In this document: positions 31,004 to 32,635 of the stretch, piece after piece
Position numbering within the stretch: position 1 is the first letter of the stretch
Layout of the letters: each line of letters opens with the position of its first letter
Assembly: GCF_008806595.1 (NCBI RefSeq)
Contig: NZ_VZRB01000057.1
Span: 1-32,635, forward strand
Source of the DNA: Streptomyces luteolifulvus
GTDB lineage: Bacteria; Actinomycetota; Actinomycetes; Streptomycetales; Streptomycetaceae
Length of the DNA: 32,635 nucleotides
Direction: 5' to 3'
Position numbers and translations under genes: made by a program
The notes under the pieces: generated by a model
What the model saw: only the letters and a program-made list of their open reading frames with translations
Told to the model about the DNA's origin: nothing
Database searches by the model: none

Positions 31004-32524
31004 ATGGATTTCGGCATGGGCAGAGCCGACTTCTACCTCAGCTACCACCCTGCCGACCTGTCCTGGGCACAGTGGCTCGGTTGGGTCCTTGAGCACAACG
31101 GCTATACGGTCTTCGTCCAGGACTGGGTCCTCAAGCCCGGCGAGAACATCGTCGCCCGTAAGGCACAAGCCCTGGACCGGTGCGAGTTCACCCTGGCCGT
31201 GGTCACCCGCGCCTATCTCGCTGCGCCCGCCTGCCGGGACGACTGGACGTCGGCTTTTCTGCAGGATCCTGACGGCCGCGACCGGCTCATCTGCGTGCAG
31301 ACCGAGGCATGCGACATCCCACGGCAGATGCGGGTGCGCGGGGTGATCGAACTGCTGGATCGCGCAGAGGACGACGCCCTGGCGGTCCTTCTCGACCGTC
31401 TCGATCCCGGCCGCCGACGCCCAAGTCCCGGCTCCCGACCGGGCTTTCCCCGCACGGGCGCTGCCGAGGCGGGGCCCCGGTTCCCTGCCGTGCCGCCGCG
31501 CATCTTCAACGTGCCGCCTCGCAACGATCACTTCACCGGTCGGCTCGACCATCTGCGCGGACTCCACGAGCACCTGGGGGCCGCGGTGACCGTATTACAG
31601 GCGGCTCTGCATGGGCTGGGCGGGGTCGGCAAGAGCCAGGTTGCCATCGAGTACGCGCACCGGTACGCAACCTCGTACGACATCATCTGGTGGGTGGCCG
31701 CGGAGAAGCCCGCCGTGATGCAGGCCGGCCTCTCCTCACTCGCCGCCGCCCTGGACATCCCCTTCACCGGCGACCAGCGCCGTCAGACGGAGGCTCTCTA
31801 CGCCGAACTGCGCCGACGCGGCAGCTGGTTGATCATCTACGACAATGCCGAGGCCCCCGAAGACCTGTATCCCCTGCCCGAGGGCGGACGGGTCCTCATC
31901 ACCTCGCGGAACCCGAACTGGGCCAATCTCGCGACCGTGATGTCCATGGACGTGCTGACGGACGACGAGGCCAGCGGATTTCTTGACAAGCGCCTGACCA
32001 CCGGCGGCACCCGGGACTACGGCAGCACTGCGGATGTCAGGGAACTGACGGAGCGGCTGGGGTTCCTGCCGCTGGCCCTGGAACAGGCAGCGGCCTTCAT
32101 CCAGGCGGCCGGCATCAGCGTCCAGGACTACCTGGGATTGCTGTCCACCAGTCCCAGGGACGCACTCTCCGCGAGTCCACCGGTCGGCTACGCACAGACG
32201 GTCGTCGATACCTGGATGCTGTCCCTGGACAAGATCGAGAAAGACTGCCCGGACGCCTACTGGCTCCTCGTCTTCTGCGCGTTCCTCGCTCCTGACCAGG
32301 TGCCGCGCAGGCTCCTCGGCCGGCCGGAGAGCCACCTGCCGCGCCGGCTGAGCGGCGTGGTGACCAATCCGTCGCGCTACTTCGCCGCTGTGACGGCACT
32401 GCGGCGCTTTTCCATGGTCAACGCCTCGTCCGAGGAGCTGTCGTTGCACCGGCTGGTGCAGTGGGTGGTCCGACAGCGGGCGCACCGCTCCGGCCGGCAG
32501 CCGTCCGAACTAGGGCCTGTGTGA
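31004..32524 (+). CDS. TIR-NB-ARC STAND protein, 3' end lost to IS insertion
   Basis: The 506-residue product has an N-terminal TIR domain (about 8-135: FYLSYHPADLSWAQWLGWVL, GYTVFVQDWVLKPGENI) and an NB-ARC STAND ATPase (about 165-480). The latter has P-loop LHGLGGVGKSQVA (202-214), kinase-2 WLIIYDNAEAP, VLITSRNPNW, the GLPL-like GFLPLALEQAA, and a winged helix with an MHD-equivalent LHRLVQWVV. Relatives normally continue into TPR or other repeats that sense the trigger; here the frame stops at 32524 just inside IS5-like DNA, whose first bases supply the codons for GPV and stop. The start has AGGGGGG 6 nt upstream. The sensor arm is missing, so the product is probably inactive or deregulated. 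Confidence 0.87.
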   Translation: MDFGMGRADFYLSYHPADLSWAQWLGWVLEHNGYTVFVQDWVLKPGENIVARKAQALDRCEFTLAVVTRAYLAAPACRDDWTSAFLQDPDGRDRLICVQTEACDIPRQMRVRGVIELLDRAEDDALAVLLDRLDPGRRRPSPGSRPGFPRTGAAEAGPRFPAVPPRIFNVPPRNDHFTGRLDHLRGLHEHLGAAVTVLQAALHGLGGVGKSQVAIEYAHRYATSYDIIWWVAAEKPAVMQAGLSSLAAALDIPFTGDQRRQTEALYAELRRRGSWLIIYDNAEAPEDLYPLPEGGRVLITSRNPNWANLATVMSMDVLTDDEASGFLDKRLTTGGTRDYGSTADVRELTERLGFLPLALEQAAAFIQAAGISVQDYLGLLSTSPRDALSASPPVGYAQTVVDTWMLSLDKIEKDCPDAYWLLVFCAFLAPDQVPRRLLGRPESHLPRRLSGVVTNPSRYFAAVTALRRFSMVNASSEELSLHRLVQWVVRQRAHRSGRQPSELGPV

Positions 32525-32635
32525 TGTCGTGATCAATCTTGCCGATCCGGGTCCGTCTGGAAGGCGGATCCGGTAGGAAGAAGACCGTGACGCGCAGGCA
32601 ACTCACCGACGAACAGTGGAAGTTGATCGAGCCGT
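32510..32635 (+). mobile_element. IS5-family insertion sequence, left end (partial)
   Basis: The NB-ARC coding sequence ends at CTAG (32510-32513), which fits the YTAR target that IS5-group elements duplicate. The element then begins GGGCCTGTGTGATG or one to two bases later and carries a transposase start at 32587. The right end and the second target copy lie beyond the window, so the boundary is inferred. Confidence 0.6.
32587..32635 (+). CDS. IS5-family transposase, first 16 codons
   Basis: The frame opens with GTG and reads VTRRQLTDEQWKLIEP before the window ends. The L-T-D-x-x-W-x-L-I-E-P pattern is the standard start of IS5/DUF4096-type transposases in Streptomyces. GGTAGGAAG lies about 8-15 nt before the start. 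Whether the transposase is intact cannot be seen. Confidence 0.8.
   Translation, partial: MTRRQLTDEQWKLIEP

Overview
The window reads as actinomycete chromosome, most likely Streptomyces or a close relative. The DNA is very GC-rich, with third codon positions almost always G or C. GTG and TTG starts occur beside ATG, and the families are typical of that genus (SpoIIAB/RsbW-like ATPases, subtilisin-like exoprotease, EACC1, NACHT and TIR proteins). No rRNA, tRNA or CRISPR array was seen. Species and replicon position cannot be told from the sequence.

Layout. (a) 1-7413: the end of a DUF475 membrane protein gene, a small anti-sigma-type ATPase, and a transport/signalling block. That block has a TAXI-TRAP solute-binding lipoprotein and fused TRAP permease on the minus strand, a divergent response regulator/histidine kinase pair, and a second TAXI lipoprotein convergent to the kinase. 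(b) 7534-11823: a decayed histidine kinase tail, then a tightly coupled two-gene operon of a HemN-like radical SAM protein and an unusual double glycosyltransferase. (c) 12058-13755: a doubtful small ORF with a strong Shine-Dalgarno but a CTG start, and a secreted subtilisin-like protease with a terminator hairpin. (d) 14031-19270: the minus-strand operon lat - aldehyde dehydrogenase - fused E1 alpha/beta 2-oxoacid dehydrogenase. This fits lysine breakdown through 2-aminoadipate, with an inverted repeat in the promoter. (e) 19446-22834: a short tandem repeat, a membrane-anchored NACHT ATPase and a thioesterase. (f) 22860-24260: an IS110-family element with a plausible bridge-RNA region. (g) 24303-27259: a TetR-type half-palindrome, a DUF5707 secreted protein, a gene remnant, a divergent EamA exporter/MarR pair that shares three operators spaced exactly 21 bp apart, and a conserved hypothetical gene.

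(h) 27481-32635 looks like a biological-conflict (defence) island. On the minus strand a TIR-caspase fusion is followed by EACC1 and then an ABC-type AAA ATPase. Divergently, a SAM methyltransferase precedes a TIR-NB-ARC STAND protein. The last gene is cut just after its STAND core by an IS5-family element at a CTAG site, and the element's transposase runs off the window. With the NACHT protein, the right-hand third holds three NTP-dependent immune-like proteins between two insertion sequences. The TIR-caspase/EACC1 plus divergent methyltransferase/TIR-STAND arrangement is the best candidate here for a poorly described system. That reading rests on domain content and gene order only.
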